The notes under the pieces are model-generated. The model made no database searches. It was not told the DNA's origin and saw only the letters and a list, made by a program, of their open reading frames with translations. Below are positions 46,431-56,542 of a DNA stretch of 64,000 nt, piece by piece. Each line of letters opens with the position of its first letter. Within the stretch, counting starts at the first letter, position 1. The DNA lies in NCBI RefSeq assembly GCF_000190415.1, contig NZ_AEWF01000006.1, forward strand, positions 69,501 through 133,500, given 5' to 3'. The translations under genes were made by a program, and so were the position numbers. This DNA comes from Candidatus Odyssella thessalonicensis L13. GTDB lineage: Bacteria; Pseudomonadota; Alphaproteobacteria; Paracaedibacterales; Paracaedibacteraceae.

Positions 46431-47064
46431 TTATTTCGGTAAAAATGCCTTAGGCATATTTTGGTAAGTCTGCCTCAGGCCAAACCCACTAAGATTAAAG
46501 CGGATAGCTTCAGCGCTACGGATTAAGCCATTTTCAGTAGGGACACAAATAGCATCCAAAGTAAGTTGACCTAATTCAATGGGTTTTTGATCTGGTCTTG
46601 AAGGTACAGGATAAACGCTTACCTTGAAAGGAAAGGCTTCCAGGGCAAAAGTATCAGCAAAATTACTTGCTTCGCCGATCGGTACTAATTTCTTACCTTC
46701 GTCATAATTGAAAACATATTTTTTTGAAAGCTCCTTTACGCTCTTGCTTTCGAGCAGGAGAACGGCTCGATCGTACGGGGCATCTAGCACCCTCGGCGGA
46801 GAAACTAATAGCGATGGGCGGGGTCTTGAGATAGTTTTTAGATTCAATAATCTGATCTTGGACCTCTTTCGGTAGAACATTGGCGCCAATCGCATTAATC
46901 CCTTGATTAAATGTTTGCATTATCACCCTACCGATATTTGGATTTTCCACATCTTTTTTCCCATCACCTTGATGAGTAAATGCTGGAGAAGCTGACACCG
47001 CGAAAGCAATAGCACTGGGCATCAAAAGCCCACTTTTTTTCCTTCCCAAACCTTTAAAATTCAT
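46431..47064 (-). pseudogene. Secreted hypothetical gene with frameshift
   Basis: AAGGATTTAAC precedes the ATG at 47064. The first frame gives a signal peptide (KKSGLLMPSAIAFAVSASPA, cleavage near FTHQG) and about 90 residues (NIGRVIMQTFNQGINAIGAN). Near 46777-46797 this frame loses coherence, and the -1/+2 frame takes over with RVLDAPYDRAVLLLESKS to the end at 46431 (VPTENGLIRSAEAIRFNLSG). A single-base indel explains it. The joined protein would be about 210 residues. No domain is recognised. A sequencing error is possible. Confidence 0.6.
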
Positions 47065-47400
47065 GTTAAATCCTTATCCCTTAAATTAAGTGTGAAAATA
47101 TAGTATTTTAAAACTAAAAAATTTTATAGAATTACGTTATTTTTCATAAATGGGGGGCTGTTTTTTAAAGGTCAAGGGGAAGTTATTATAAAGTAGAACT
47201 TTACAGTTCGAGAATTATAGATAGGTTATTTTATTACCTTTATTAGGCCTTAACTCATAAAACTTAAGCCCTTAAAGGACAGTCACTCCCTTCTAAATAT
47301 AAAAAATATTACTTTACGCTTTACACGAAAAGTCATATTGAATAATTAAAACTAAGACCAATATAAGGGTAAGATTAATTTTACTTCTGGACAAAAAGTT
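47065..47400. other. Divergent AT-rich intergenic region
   Basis: Promoter region for the frameshifted gene (minus) and the 1050-residue gene (plus). No gene seen. Confidence 0.45.
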
Positions 47401-50400
47401 ATGCTTAATTCTTTTCTTAAAAAATCCTTGCTTGGCATTATGTTTGCGAAGTCGGCAGTAGCAGAGATCCCTTTTACGGAGACGAGAGACGTTTACGAGG
47501 CCACTCATCCAGAACAAAGGCCTAATTCGCCGTTATGGGGAATGGTGGCCTTAAATTCTTACGTTATTGAAGGCCTACGTTTTAATGGCAATTATGGAGT
47601 ATTAGCAGAAGCACCCGGCCAAAACTACTTTCAGAGAACCTTGCTTCATCCTGCCTTTGATAGCAAACCCGCATCTGAACTAATCTGGCCCTATGATCCG
47701 GCAGCAGCCGTTCTCCAACATCTCTTTCCTTCAATGGATGGGGCCATTTTAACCGCTAATCAGCGGGACAAGGATCCGATTGCAGCCCTGGGCAAAGATC
47801 TATCGCGGATGAACTTGCTGTTGACAGAAATTCTTCATATCCAAACAACTATAAGAGATTGGTTTGCTGGTAATCCTCACTTGACAATGCTAGAGAAATA
47901 TCAGCACTGGACCCGCCAAACTCAACAAAGAATCTTCAATATCTTGATCAAGCAATCAAAGAATGCTCCCTTATCCCTAGAGCTGATAGATAGAGTGAAA
48001 GGCGAATACTTAGAAGAAGGACAGACAAAAAAGTTAACTTATCGCCAATTAGTAGCAGCGCGCTTTGCAAGTGCGTTGACGCGTGCCCTCTATAACGAGA
48101 GAACAAACTCTGGTATAAATTTTATCTACCCTCCTAACTTTTGTATGAAAGCGCTCTTGGCCTTTGTCTGGAAAACCGCCTCTCATAAGAATGATTTAAA
48201 GGCTTTAACATGTCTTTTAGATCCAAACAAGCTTACAGACTCCTATTTTGGGAATGCAGATTATAACAGCATCGTCACTTATATGGGAGCAAGGGTACCC
48301 CCTACACCTCTCCATCCAGAATGGGTGACTTTACTTTTTAAAGGCTTTTCTGTTTATGATGACCCAATTCCAGAGCCTATAAGCTATGAGACGACTTATT
48401 TCCTTCATACCAATGCAGCAGGCAAAACAACCCAGTATTCTTATCCTGATTGTGGCGAAACATCTTTAAGAAATCTTTTCTATATCTTCTTAAGTGATCG
48501 GGGGATTATTGATCAGGCTTTTATAGAAGAGCTTTTTGCTAGAATTGAAATCCCTGGCAATCAAGATATGGATCGTAAGGATCTTATGGAGAAGTTTCCG
48601 GCCTTAAAGATGCTCATAGGTTACCTTAATAAATTCTCCAGCCTTGAATATGGGGTTACTGATAAAGCCCATGCCGAATGGAGTGAGCTTATATGTGATT
48701 TAAATAGCAAGAATACTGCCTTAGTTAAGGATAAAACTTTAGCAGTAAAGTATAAAAACTTAGACTTATATGAGCTTGCTGGCCGTGATGGCTTACAGAA
48801 TATGCTTAATGTTTTTGCTCATCTGATCCCTGATGCAGTTCTCAATACTCCGTGGGAGAAAGAAACAGGAAACTATAAACAAGCGGCAGAAAAGCTAGAT
48901 CGTTTATGTAAGTTGTTTAGCAGAGAAGACTTTGAATTAAGCTGGAAAGTTGATGGTTGCCGCAGTCTTCCCAGAAATGAAAATATAATTATCCAATTTC
49001 ATGTAAATGAGGCCCCAAGAGCTGATTTCCAATGGCATCTTAAGCCGACACATTTTGATGTGCCTAAGCTATTTTATGAAAAATCGCAAGCCCTGTCTAA
49101 TATAACTTGGAACGATCCCAAACTAGCCAAAAATTATCTCTTTAACGCTTGGCTTTTAAGGATGCGGCCCGATCTGAACTGTGATGCCTCTCTGCCAGCA
49201 GGCTGTATCTTCAGCCTAAGTTTCAAACATTTAGACCAATCCATAAAAGCTTTTAAATACTTTTTGCTAAAAAGAGACCCTAAGTACCACCATATTATCT
49301 ATAAAATTATAAGCAATATTGCCAGACTGCAAGATAAGCATGCTTATAGAGAGGTTGGCCCTCTCGTTTATCAATACTTGCAAATTAATCCTCAGCTAAA
49401 GCTCGAAAATTATGCCTATCTAAGCCTGCCCTGTGCTCTGCAAAAAGGCGATGAGCGAGTAGTAGAGTTAGGATTTGCTAGCCTTAAAGCTCAATCCTTT
49501 TTAAATCCTGAATTCTTAAAGGAGACTGCCTTTAAAGTTATCAAAGCGAAAAACCAAGAAATGGCCGAATATCTATTATCTCGTTTTCCAGAGGTGATAA
49601 AAACACCTTTCTACTCTTCACTTAGTAATTATGTGCAAGGGAGCAATGCTGACTATTTAAGCATAACAGACTTTTTACTTAAGCTTTTAAAACCTGAGGC
49701 TAGTCACCTTGAAAAAGTGCTTATTCCAGCTTGTTTAGGGGCCACAAACCCGGTAAAAGTCTTCAATGTATTACTAAGAAATGGCCTCAGCCTCACGCCT
49801 CAAAATCAAGATTTACTCTTAAGCACTATTACAAAAAAGGGGGTCATTCAGTTCATTAATTGTCTATTAGAGCAAGGCATACAGCTTACCCCAGAAAAGT
49901 CAGGGATAGTGATTGCTGCTGCGATTCAATCACTGGATATCAGTGTTGATGATCAGTTCATTCCCCCTAGCGCCGATTATACTGAATCTTTTGACACAGG
50001 AGAATTTTACTCCCCTGCCTCAGTCTTAGAAATTATTGAGTTTTTACTCTCCAAAGGTGCGACGTTCACTTCTAAAAACACCTTCCAGATTCTAGAGAGC
50101 TTTTTAACGCTAAACTTATATAATGATGAAAAGGAGAGAAATGAGGTCAAAGACTACTTATTAGCTAAGATACCCGCGACTTCTGCGCCCCTAGTGATTG
50201 ATCTTATAAAAACTGTAATCTCTAACCATTGTAGTGATAATAGCGGCCTACTCGAGCATTTACTAACCCTGCATGCTCAAGAGATTGAGGCTAAAGACTA
50301 TCAGCAACTCTTTCGGGACGCTTTAACTCTTTATACCTGTGACATTGCTGAGCTTTTATTAAGGCACGCGGCTCATCTTGATCCTGAAACTCTCAGGAGT

Positions 50401-50553
50401 CTATACCAGGAGCTTGAGAATAAGAAAGCAACTGCTAACCAAGTGTTGGCCCTCTTTTCTTATCCTATGGATTACTTAATCCCCCTTCAAGAAGCTGAAG
50501 CTATGGCCACCGGCACTGCGGAAGATCAAGCAGACCATGAGTTTGAGGAATAG
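47401..50553 (+). CDS. Large secreted protein with C-terminal ankyrin-like region
   Basis: A 1050-residue protein with a short leader (MLNSFLKKSLLGIMFAKSAVA-EIP). No good ribosome binding site is visible. Residues ~310-380 contain a striking Cys segment, YSYPDCGETSLRNLFYIFL, in a context (YFLHTNAAGKTTQ before, helix after) that I have seen as a conserved block in large proteins of host-associated bacteria but cannot name. From about residue 640 to 1020 there are degenerate helix-turn-helix units (LLRNGLSLTPQNQDLLLSTI, CLLEQGIQLTPEK, FLLSKGATFTSKN, LLRHAAHLDPETL) that look like ankyrin repeats. Ankyrin repeats bind proteins. A hairpin terminator follows 190 bases after the stop. Probably an exported host-interaction protein. 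Confidence 0.75.
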   Translation: MLNSFLKKSLLGIMFAKSAVAEIPFTETRDVYEATHPEQRPNSPLWGMVALNSYVIEGLRFNGNYGVLAEAPGQNYFQRTLLHPAFDSKPASELIWPYDPAAAVLQHLFPSMDGAILTANQRDKDPIAALGKDLSRMNLLLTEILHIQTTIRDWFAGNPHLTMLEKYQHWTRQTQQRIFNILIKQSKNAPLSLELIDRVKGEYLEEGQTKKLTYRQLVAARFASALTRALYNERTNSGINFIYPPNFCMKALLAFVWKTASHKNDLKALTCLLDPNKLTDSYFGNADYNSIVTYMGARVPPTPLHPEWVTLLFKGFSVYDDPIPEPISYETTYFLHTNAAGKTTQYSYPDCGETSLRNLFYIFLSDRGIIDQAFIEELFARIEIPGNQDMDRKDLMEKFPALKMLIGYLNKFSSLEYGVTDKAHAEWSELICDLNSKNTALVKDKTLAVKYKNLDLYELAGRDGLQNMLNVFAHLIPDAVLNTPWEKETGNYKQAAEKLDRLCKLFSREDFELSWKVDGCRSLPRNENIIIQFHVNEAPRADFQWHLKPTHFDVPKLFYEKSQALSNITWNDPKLAKNYLFNAWLLRMRPDLNCDASLPAGCIFSLSFKHLDQSIKAFKYFLLKRDPKYHHIIYKIISNIARLQDKHAYREVGPLVYQYLQINPQLKLENYAYLSLPCALQKGDERVVELGFASLKAQSFLNPEFLKETAFKVIKAKNQEMAEYLLSRFPEVIKTPFYSSLSNYVQGSNADYLSITDFLLKLLKPEASHLEKVLIPACLGATNPVKVFNVLLRNGLSLTPQNQDLLLSTITKKGVIQFINCLLEQGIQLTPEKSGIVIAAAIQSLDISVDDQFIPPSADYTESFDTGEFYSPASVLEIIEFLLSKGATFTSKNTFQILESFLTLNLYNDEKERNEVKDYLLAKIPATSAPLVIDLIKTVISNHCSDNSGLLEHLLTLHAQEIEAKDYQQLFRDALTLYTCDIAELLLRHAAHLDPETLRSLYQELENKKATANQVLALFSYPMDYLIPLQEAEAMATGTAEDQADHEFEE

Positions 50554-50746
50554 CGTGAGGCAATGGTTTACAGAGGACGGAATAAGGGAGGCCATTTAAT
50601 TGCCCCCTGCCCCAAGCTTTCACAAGATATAAGAGATCATTCTGATCAAACAGAAGCTGAACACACTCGCTGTTATAATGCGGCTAAACCAGTAAAAATA
50701 GCTGGGCGTATTATCATTCACGTGAGAGCGCATAATCGTCCACACG

Positions 50747-50770
50747 GACGGGACAATGTCCCGTCTTTTT
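50747..50770 (+). terminator. Rho-independent terminator
   Basis: A perfect 8-bp GC-rich stem (GACGGGAC / GTCCCGTC) with an AAT loop and TTTTT directly after, on the plus strand. It lies between the convergent 1050-residue gene and gltA and points in the direction of the former. Confidence 0.8.
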
Positions 50771-50817
50771 GGGGAAGTTGCTGCTGGCTGAGGATTATAC
50801 TCGATATGCGGCAAAAT

Positions 50818-52128
50818 CTACCTCCGTTGGCTCATATCAACATACTGGCGCTCAATTACCCCGGTATAAAGCTGACGAGGTCGACCAATTTTTTGCAGCG
50901 GATCGCAAATCATTTCCTTCCACTGCGCCACCCATCCAACAGTACGCGCCAGCGCAAAGATCACCGTAAACATTGAGGTCGGAATGCCCATGGCTTTAAA
51001 GATAATACCTGAATAGAAATCCACATTAGGGTATAATTTCTTTTCAATAAAATACGGATCACTCAAGGCAATCTGCTCTAATTCCATGGCAACTTCAAGC
51101 AAGGGATCATTATGAATATTGAGTTCCTTGAGAACTTTATGGCATGTCTCCCGCATTACCTTGGCCCGAGGATCGTAATTCTTGTAAACACGATGGCCAA
51201 AGCCCATCAACCGGAAAGGATCATTTTTATCCTTAGCACGATTAACAAATTCTTTTACCCGACTAGGGTCACGGATTTCTCGCAACATATTGAGAGCAGC
51301 CTCATTGGCACCACCATGGGCGGGGCCCCATAAAGCGGCTACTCCCGCTGCCATACAGGCAAAAGGATTGGCAGCACTAGAGCCTGCTAAACGCACCGTC
51401 GACGTCGAGGCATTCTGCTCATGATCGGCATGGAGGATTAAAATCTTGTCCATAGCACTGGATAGGACAGGGTTAACTTCATAAGGTTCTGTGGGCACAG
51501 AGAACATCATGTGCAAGAAGTTACTTGCATAGTCCAAATCATTACGCGGGTAAACAAAGGGCTGACCAATCGAGTATTTATAAGCCATGGCAGCTAAGGT
51601 TGGGACCTTGGCGACCATGCGATAAGCAGCTATTTCCCGTTGACGCGGATCATGAATATCAAGACTGTCATGATAGAAAGCAGATAGGGCGCCCACAACG
51701 CCGACCATAATAGCCATCGGATGCGCATCGCGACGAAAACCACGATAAAAAGTTGGGATTTGTTCATGGACCATGGTATGAAGCGTAATATTTTTCACAA
51801 AGTCCTTTTTCTGCGCTGCCGTCGGCAAATCACCATAAAGCAATAAGTAAGACACTTCCATAAAATCACTTTTTTCAGCCAGGTCCTGAATCGGATAGCC
51901 GCCGTATAACAAGATCCCTTCGTCCCCATCAATAAAAGTAATTTTCGACTCACAGCTTGCAGTCGCCGTAAACCCTGGATCAAAGGTAAATACACCTAAT
52001 TGACTATAAAGGTTACGGATATCGATCACATCAGGGCCGCAGGACCCTTGAAGTACAGGCAGTTCGATGGTTTTTCCTTTATAGCTAACTGTTGCCATCG
52101 AAGCATGCGTATCTGTAGACAGTGTCAC
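50818..52128 (-). CDS. gltA: Citrate synthase
   Basis: A 436-residue type-II (hexameric-type) citrate synthase that condenses oxaloacetate and acetyl-CoA at the entry of the TCA cycle. Start is GTG at 52128, fixed by GGAGGA five bases upstream; the ATG further in (after STDTHAS) is less well placed. Key motifs: [21 protein letters not shown] (catalytic His), [14 protein letters not shown] (His, Arg) and PNVDFYSG (catalytic Asp). The C-terminus is the usual [13 protein letters not shown] and RPRQLYTG. The gene is divergent from cmk. No abnormality is seen; its retention indicates a working TCA entry step. Confidence 0.98.
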   Translation of the reverse strand: MTLSTDTHASMATVSYKGKTIELPVLQGSCGPDVIDIRNLYSQLGVFTFDPGFTATASCESKITFIDGDEGILLYGGYPIQDLAEKSDFMEVSYLLLYGDLPTAAQKKDFVKNITLHTMVHEQIPTFYRGFRRDAHPMAIMVGVVGALSAFYHDSLDIHDPRQREIAAYRMVAKVPTLAAMAYKYSIGQPFVYPRNDLDYASNFLHMMFSVPTEPYEVNPVLSSAMDKILILHADHEQNASTSTVRLAGSSAANPFACMAAGVAALWGPAHGGANEAALNMLREIRDPSRVKEFVNRAKDKNDPFRLMGFGHRVYKNYDPRAKVMRETCHKVLKELNIHNDPLLEVAMELEQIALSDPYFIEKKLYPNVDFYSGIIFKAMGIPTSMFTVIFALARTVGWVAQWKEMICDPLQKIGRPRQLYTGVIERQYVDMSQRR

Positions 52129-52430
52129 TTATTCCTCCATTGCGGACTGTATATATTAACATCTTAGGAGCAAATTATTTAAGAATCAATGAAAGAGCCC
52201 CTAAAATACGGTTAAAATCGATAGAAATCTGTTATCCTATTCTACCTTTATTTTTTTAGTGCTGGGAAGAACTTTGCTGTAAACCTTATTTGGCCTGCAG
52301 CTATAAAAATTTAAGGCTTTATTTTAATTATAACTAACTTTAATGATAGTTTTTTGCTTAACTTTCGTTGCTTTAATCTCTTTTTGAGCTATCTTTAATT
52401 GGTTGAAAGAGAGGAGTAAAATACGTTAAA
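52129..52430. other. gltA-cmk divergent promoter region
   Basis: About 300 AT-rich bases between two divergent housekeeping genes. GAGAGGAG at 52409-52416 is the likely ribosome binding site of cmk. Promoter elements could not be placed with confidence. Confidence 0.5.
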
Positions 52431-53105
52431 ATGATGGGGACTCCAATAAAGGAACAAAAAAAAGTGATTATCGCAATTGACGGCCCTTCAGGTGCTGGAA
52501 AAGGAACAGTTGCCCATTACCTGGCTCAAAAGTTTAATTTTAAAATTCTTGACACGGGCTTAATCTATCGTGCGCTGGCCAAAGAAGCTTTACAACAAGG
52601 CCTGACAACAGATCAACAACACCAGATTATTGAGCTTGCGCAACGGATTACCATTGAAAGCACAAATGAGGATGGATTGCGCAGTGAAGAAGTTGCAGCA
52701 ATGGCATCAAAGATTGCTGTTATCCCGGAGGTTAGAGCCGTTTTAAATGACCTTCAGCGCGCCTTTGCCCACGCTGATGCAGGGGATTTTGCTGGCATCA
52801 TTTTGGATGGACGCGATATTGGCACTGTGATCTGCCCTGATGCAGACTGCAAAATCTATTTAACAGCAGATCAAGAAATTAGAGCCCTTCGCCGCATGCA
52901 ACAAGAAGGCAATATTTGCGCCATAAAAGTACAGGAAATGATGGCCGAACGCGATAAGCGCGACTCGTCCCGCAATACTGCCCCTTTAAATGCGGCAAAA
53001 GATGCTTATATTATTGATACGTCACACTTAAGTATTGACGAAGTATGCCAAAAAGCAGCATACTACGTACAAAAATCTTGTTTGCCTGATACCATGTCAG
53101 CTTAA
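52431..53105 (+). CDS. cmk: Cytidylate kinase
   Basis: A 224-residue CMP/dCMP kinase that makes CDP and dCDP. The P-loop GPSGAGKGT is at residues ~18-26, the CMP-binding segment LDTGLIYRALA follows, and DGRDIGTVICPDAD and the lid RDKRDSSRNTAPL with the end-motif DAYIIDTS are present. The start may be either of two adjacent ATGs (52431 or 52434). cmk directly upstream of rpsA is a widespread bacterial arrangement and is kept here, with 112 bases between. Confidence 0.97.
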   Translation: MMGTPIKEQKKVIIAIDGPSGAGKGTVAHYLAQKFNFKILDTGLIYRALAKEALQQGLTTDQQHQIIELAQRITIESTNEDGLRSEEVAAMASKIAVIPEVRAVLNDLQRAFAHADAGDFAGIILDGRDIGTVICPDADCKIYLTADQEIRALRRMQQEGNICAIKVQEMMAERDKRDSSRNTAPLNAAKDAYIIDTSHLSIDEVCQKAAYYVQKSCLPDTMSA

Positions 53106-53174
53106 GTCTAGGTTTTTGAAGTTGGCACCCTGCCTAGAGGTATGGTGCTTTTATGTTAACCTCCAACCCTTCAC

Positions 53175-53196
53175 AATATAAGAAGACTCTTATATT
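53175..53196 (+). promoter_or_regulatory. Perfect inverted repeat in the rpsA leader
   Basis: AATATAAGA / TCTTATATT, a perfect 9-bp stem with a 4-base loop, ending about 20 bases before the rpsA start and just upstream of its AAGGAA ribosome binding site. S1 represses its own mRNA in enterobacteria through leader hairpins, so an autoregulatory stem is plausible; it is not demonstrated by the sequence. Confidence 0.4.
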
Positions 53197-53217
53197 AGGA
53201 AGTTTTTAAGGAAAAAT

Positions 53218-54945
53218 ATGTCTAATACATCAATTGCAAAATCTCCCGTAAAAGAAAGCTTTGCCGATCTTCTTGAAGAATCACTTCGTGGCCGCACCTC
53301 ATTCGAAGGCAGCGTTGTTAAAGGTTACGTGTTATCTATTGACAGTGACTTTGTTACCGTTGACGTAGGCCTGAAATCAGAAGGTCGTATCCCTTTGCGT
53401 GAATTTGCTGGCCCTGGCCGTGCCTCTGAAGTTAAAGCAGGTGATTTCATTGACGTTTACGTTGAACGCATGGAAGATAAAAACGGATGTGCTGTTCTCA
53501 GCGTTGAAAAAGCTCGTCGTGAAGCCGCGTGGGGCGAACTTGAGAAAGCGTCAATTACCGGTGAATTGGTTAACGGTGTCATTTTTGGTAAAGTTAAAGG
53601 TGGTTTCGCTGTTGATCTTGAAGGCGCGGTTGCATTCTTACCTGGAAGCCAAGTCGATGTCCGTCCTATCCGCGATATCAGCCCGCTTATGAACATTGTT
53701 CAGCCATTTAAAATCTTAAAAATGGACAAGCTGAGAAGCAACATTGTTGTTTCCCGTCGCGCGGTCTTAGAAGATAACCGTTCTGAGCAACGCGCTGAAC
53801 TTGTCTCTAATCTGTCTGAAGGTCAAGTCTTAGAAGGTATTGTCAAAAACATCACAGACTATGGTGCCTTTATTGATTTGGGCGGCGTTGATGGCTTGTT
53901 ACACGTTACCGACATTTCTTGGCGTCGTATTAATCACCCGGGTGATGTTCTTAAGGTTGGCGAAACCATCCAAGTTCAGGTGATCCGTTTCAATCGCGAT
54001 ACTCAGCGCATTTCCTTAGGCATGAAACAGCTTGAAGCTGATCCGTGGAAAGGTGTGGAAGAGCGCTACATTCCTGGTTCTCGCCACAAAGGTAAGATCA
54101 CCAATATCGCTGATTATGGTGCATTCGTTGAACTTGAGCCAGCTGTTGAAGGTTTAATTTATGTAACAGAGATGAGCTGGACAAAGAAAAACATCCATCC
54201 ATCCAAACTTCTGCATCAAGGACAAGAAGTCGAAGTTCAAGTTCTTGAAGTTGATATGACCAAGCGTCGTATTTCCCTTGGATTGAAGCAATGCTCTGAG
54301 AACCCATGGATCCGCTTTGCTGAACAATATCCTGTTGGCAGCGTTCTTGAAGGTGAAATTAAAAACATTACCGAGTTTGGTATGTTTGTCGGCGTTGATG
54401 ATGAAATCGATGGCATGGTTCACATGACTGACGTTTCCTGGGATAACGGTGATGATTCATCTCAGTTCAAGAAGGGCGACGTCATTAAAGTCAAAGTCTT
54501 GGATGTAGATCCTGAAAAAGAACGCATTAGCTTAGGTATTAAGCAGCTAAACAGTGATCCTTTTGCAACCGCCCTTGAAAGCGTAAAGAAAGGCAGTGTA
54601 GTCACCTGCACCATTACTGAAGTTAGCGACAAAGGTCTAGAAGTTTCCCTTGAATCAGGCTTAACAGGGTCAATCAAAAAAGCTGATCTATCCCGTGAAC
54701 GCTCTGAACAACGTCCAGACCGTTTTGCTGTTGGTGAAAAAGTTGATGCCATGGTTGTTTCGCTTGACCGCTCCGGTCGTAAAGTTGCTTTGTCTATTAA
54801 AGCACGTGAAATCGACGAAGAGAAAAAAGCACTCTCTGAGTATGGTTCAACAGATAGCGGTGCTTCTTTAGGTGATATTCTTGGTGAAGCCATGAACAAG
54901 GCCAAAAAAGCAACTAAAACAAAGAAATCTGACGCTGAAGCTTAA
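53218..54945 (+). CDS. rpsA: 30S ribosomal protein S1
   Basis: A 575-residue protein made of six S1 (OB-fold) domains. S1 brings mRNA to the 30S subunit. Domains 3-6 are easy to see from repeated DYGAFVDLG/DYGAFVELE/EFGMFVGVD segments and RRISLGLKQ-type ends at about residues 265, 350 and 440. Preceded by AAGGAA seven bases before the ATG and followed by a strong terminator. Length is normal for the class. It is a clear housekeeping gene with codon use richer in C/G third positions than the secreted-protein genes. Confidence 0.98.
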   Translation: MSNTSIAKSPVKESFADLLEESLRGRTSFEGSVVKGYVLSIDSDFVTVDVGLKSEGRIPLREFAGPGRASEVKAGDFIDVYVERMEDKNGCAVLSVEKARREAAWGELEKASITGELVNGVIFGKVKGGFAVDLEGAVAFLPGSQVDVRPIRDISPLMNIVQPFKILKMDKLRSNIVVSRRAVLEDNRSEQRAELVSNLSEGQVLEGIVKNITDYGAFIDLGGVDGLLHVTDISWRRINHPGDVLKVGETIQVQVIRFNRDTQRISLGMKQLEADPWKGVEERYIPGSRHKGKITNIADYGAFVELEPAVEGLIYVTEMSWTKKNIHPSKLLHQGQEVEVQVLEVDMTKRRISLGLKQCSENPWIRFAEQYPVGSVLEGEIKNITEFGMFVGVDDEIDGMVHMTDVSWDNGDDSSQFKKGDVIKVKVLDVDPEKERISLGIKQLNSDPFATALESVKKGSVVTCTITEVSDKGLEVSLESGLTGSIKKADLSRERSEQRPDRFAVGEKVDAMVVSLDRSGRKVALSIKAREIDEEKKALSEYGSTDSGASLGDILGEAMNKAKKATKTKKSDAEA

Positions 54946-54968
54946 CTTTAGCAAACGTCAGAATAGTA

Positions 54969-54996
54969 AAAGCTCCGCAAATGCGGAGCTTTTTTA
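54969..54996 (+). terminator. rpsA terminator
   Basis: AGCTCCGC / GCGGAGCT, a perfect 8-bp stem with an AAAT loop and TTTTTTATTTT after it. It begins about 25 bases past the rpsA stop. Classical Rho-independent terminator. Confidence 0.95.
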
Positions 54997-55000
54997 TTTT

Positions 55001-55306
55001 CTATCAATAATTAGGATATCTTTTACACTTTTCCTAAACTCTAGAAGAATAGTGCGCAATCTATTTTAAGCTCATCCATAGGCTTTAAATTCCCCTCCCT
55101 CGCACAGTATTTTAACAAGCAACTTTAAAGATGAAATCGTCCTCTTTAGAATCTGTAGGCTAACATTCTTCTATCTAAGGGCTAGCCGCTTTTTTAAATA
55201 GCAACAGTGTTACTCTTCTCGAGTGGTTAGGTGAACATCCCCTTATAACTGTTTATGCCTATGGGTGGCGCTAGGATGAGCCTTCACCACAAAGGGAAAA
55301 GAATTG
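55001..55306. other. Intergenic region
   Basis: Spacer between rpsA and the convergent small membrane-protein gene. No gene seen. Confidence 0.4.
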
Positions 55307-55675
55307 CTAAGGAGCAGACTTGGCCATGATAAGCGCTAAAAGGAAAAGACTGAATACCATGGAGCAAGCACAAATGATGGCAATTTTAATCTGCCCCTTC
55401 TCACTTGAAAAATCATAGCGACTGAAAAATGATTGTACCCAGGCAGCGATAGCTACTTCAAGAGTGCCGCGCCGGGCTGCTCTCATTATAATCTTGGCAA
55501 AAAGGATCGTTGTCGGGATTATTCCCCTGCATTTTTTTGAGGGAAGATTAGTCGGGTGTCGATGTGTAAATGTTTTATCAGCAGGCAAGTTAAAGGTTAA
55601 TGATAATTTTTCCCGCCAACTCGATTGGCCGCGCTTTTGGACGGTAGGCTGTGATCTTTTATCTTTACCGAACAT
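55307..55675 (-). CDS. Small basic protein with C-terminal membrane helix
   Basis: AGGAATTTGT before the ATG at 55675 favours that start over 55714. The 122-residue product is basic and hydrophilic for ~95 residues (MFGKDKRSQPTVQKRGQSS) with an amphipathic middle (GTLEVAIAAWVQSFFSRYDF) and ends in one strong transmembrane helix (IAIICACSMVFSLFLLALIM). It could be a tail-anchored inner-membrane protein. No family is recognised. Single gene. Confidence 0.55.
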   Translation of the reverse strand: MFGKDKRSQPTVQKRGQSSWREKLSLTFNLPADKTFTHRHPTNLPSKKCRGIIPTTILFAKIIMRAARRGTLEVAIAAWVQSFFSRYDFSSEKGQIKIAIICACSMVFSLFLLALIMAKSAP

Positions 55676-56049
55676 ACAAATTCCTACATTTATTAAAGTT
55701 GCCCCCCATTGCACGCGAGATTGCCCTGCTAAGATGGCTCAGCCTTGCTTATTCTCAAGGGGCCTGAGATCCTTATAGAGCCCCCTAAAGAATTGATGAC
55801 TTAACAGCAACAGAAAAGGCCTTATTATCTTTTAAAGAAAGCTATAATGTCTGATTCTATATTACAATATCACTCCTATTAAATCTTGTTTTTCTTATCA
55901 ATCAAAGCACGGAATAGTCTAAAGAAATTTTAGAAGAACTCTTATGGGAGTTTTATTGATAATCACCTTCTAATCTCAAGAAAATCTCCATGGTCGCAGC
56001 CCTAATTTGGCTCAGTTTTTATAAAAAGTGCAAATTTTAAAAATAAGTA
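55676..56049. other. Intergenic region upstream of the tRNA
   Basis: AT-rich sequence with no gene; a plus-strand frame opposite the small membrane gene is its shadow. Confidence 0.4.
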
Positions 56050-56079
56050 TTGCGCTGTAAGGCAAAGATTTGCTATATA
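56050..56079 (+). promoter_or_regulatory. Candidate promoter of the initiator tRNA gene
   Basis: TTGCGC and TATATA separated by 18 bases, with the -10 box ending 19 bases before the tRNA. Good position, moderate match to the sigma-70-type consensus. Confidence 0.4.
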
Positions 56080-56098
56080 TCTTATATGCTTTTCATGA

Positions 56099-56175
<77 letters not shown>

Positions 56176-56542
56176 ATCTTTCCAAACAATATATTTCATT
56201 CAAGTGCTTAAAGGATCAGATCCATAAGTCTTTGATACTCTTCCCTTCAAAGCTTTTTTAATTGTTAGAACTTCTGACTAAATCAGCGCTCTGCTGTCCT
56301 TATTCTCTTCCTTATCATCAATATGTTAGAGCCCTCAATATGAAAGCTTCATGGAGGTTCCCTTATGGTGCTACCCCCCTCAAACGTTCATTTCTTTTTT
56401 CTCTAAAAAGGACATAGAGCAAACATTTAACATTTTACTTATAATACTTAAAATTTAGTTAAAAATTTATTTGCAATCCTTGAATGATTGTTAAGTTTAA
56501 AAGAGTCCTCCTCTTTCAAAGACCATAACCTGAGAGGTTTAT
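56176..56542. other. Intergenic region
   Basis: Upstream region of the SPFH-type gene. AT-rich. GAGAGG lies eight bases before the ATG at 56543. No other feature seen. Confidence 0.4.

Noticed and set aside
50563..50976. Plus-strand 137-codon frame after the 1050-residue gene
   Set aside because: It overlaps a terminator and the antisense of the gltA end; composition is not protein-like.
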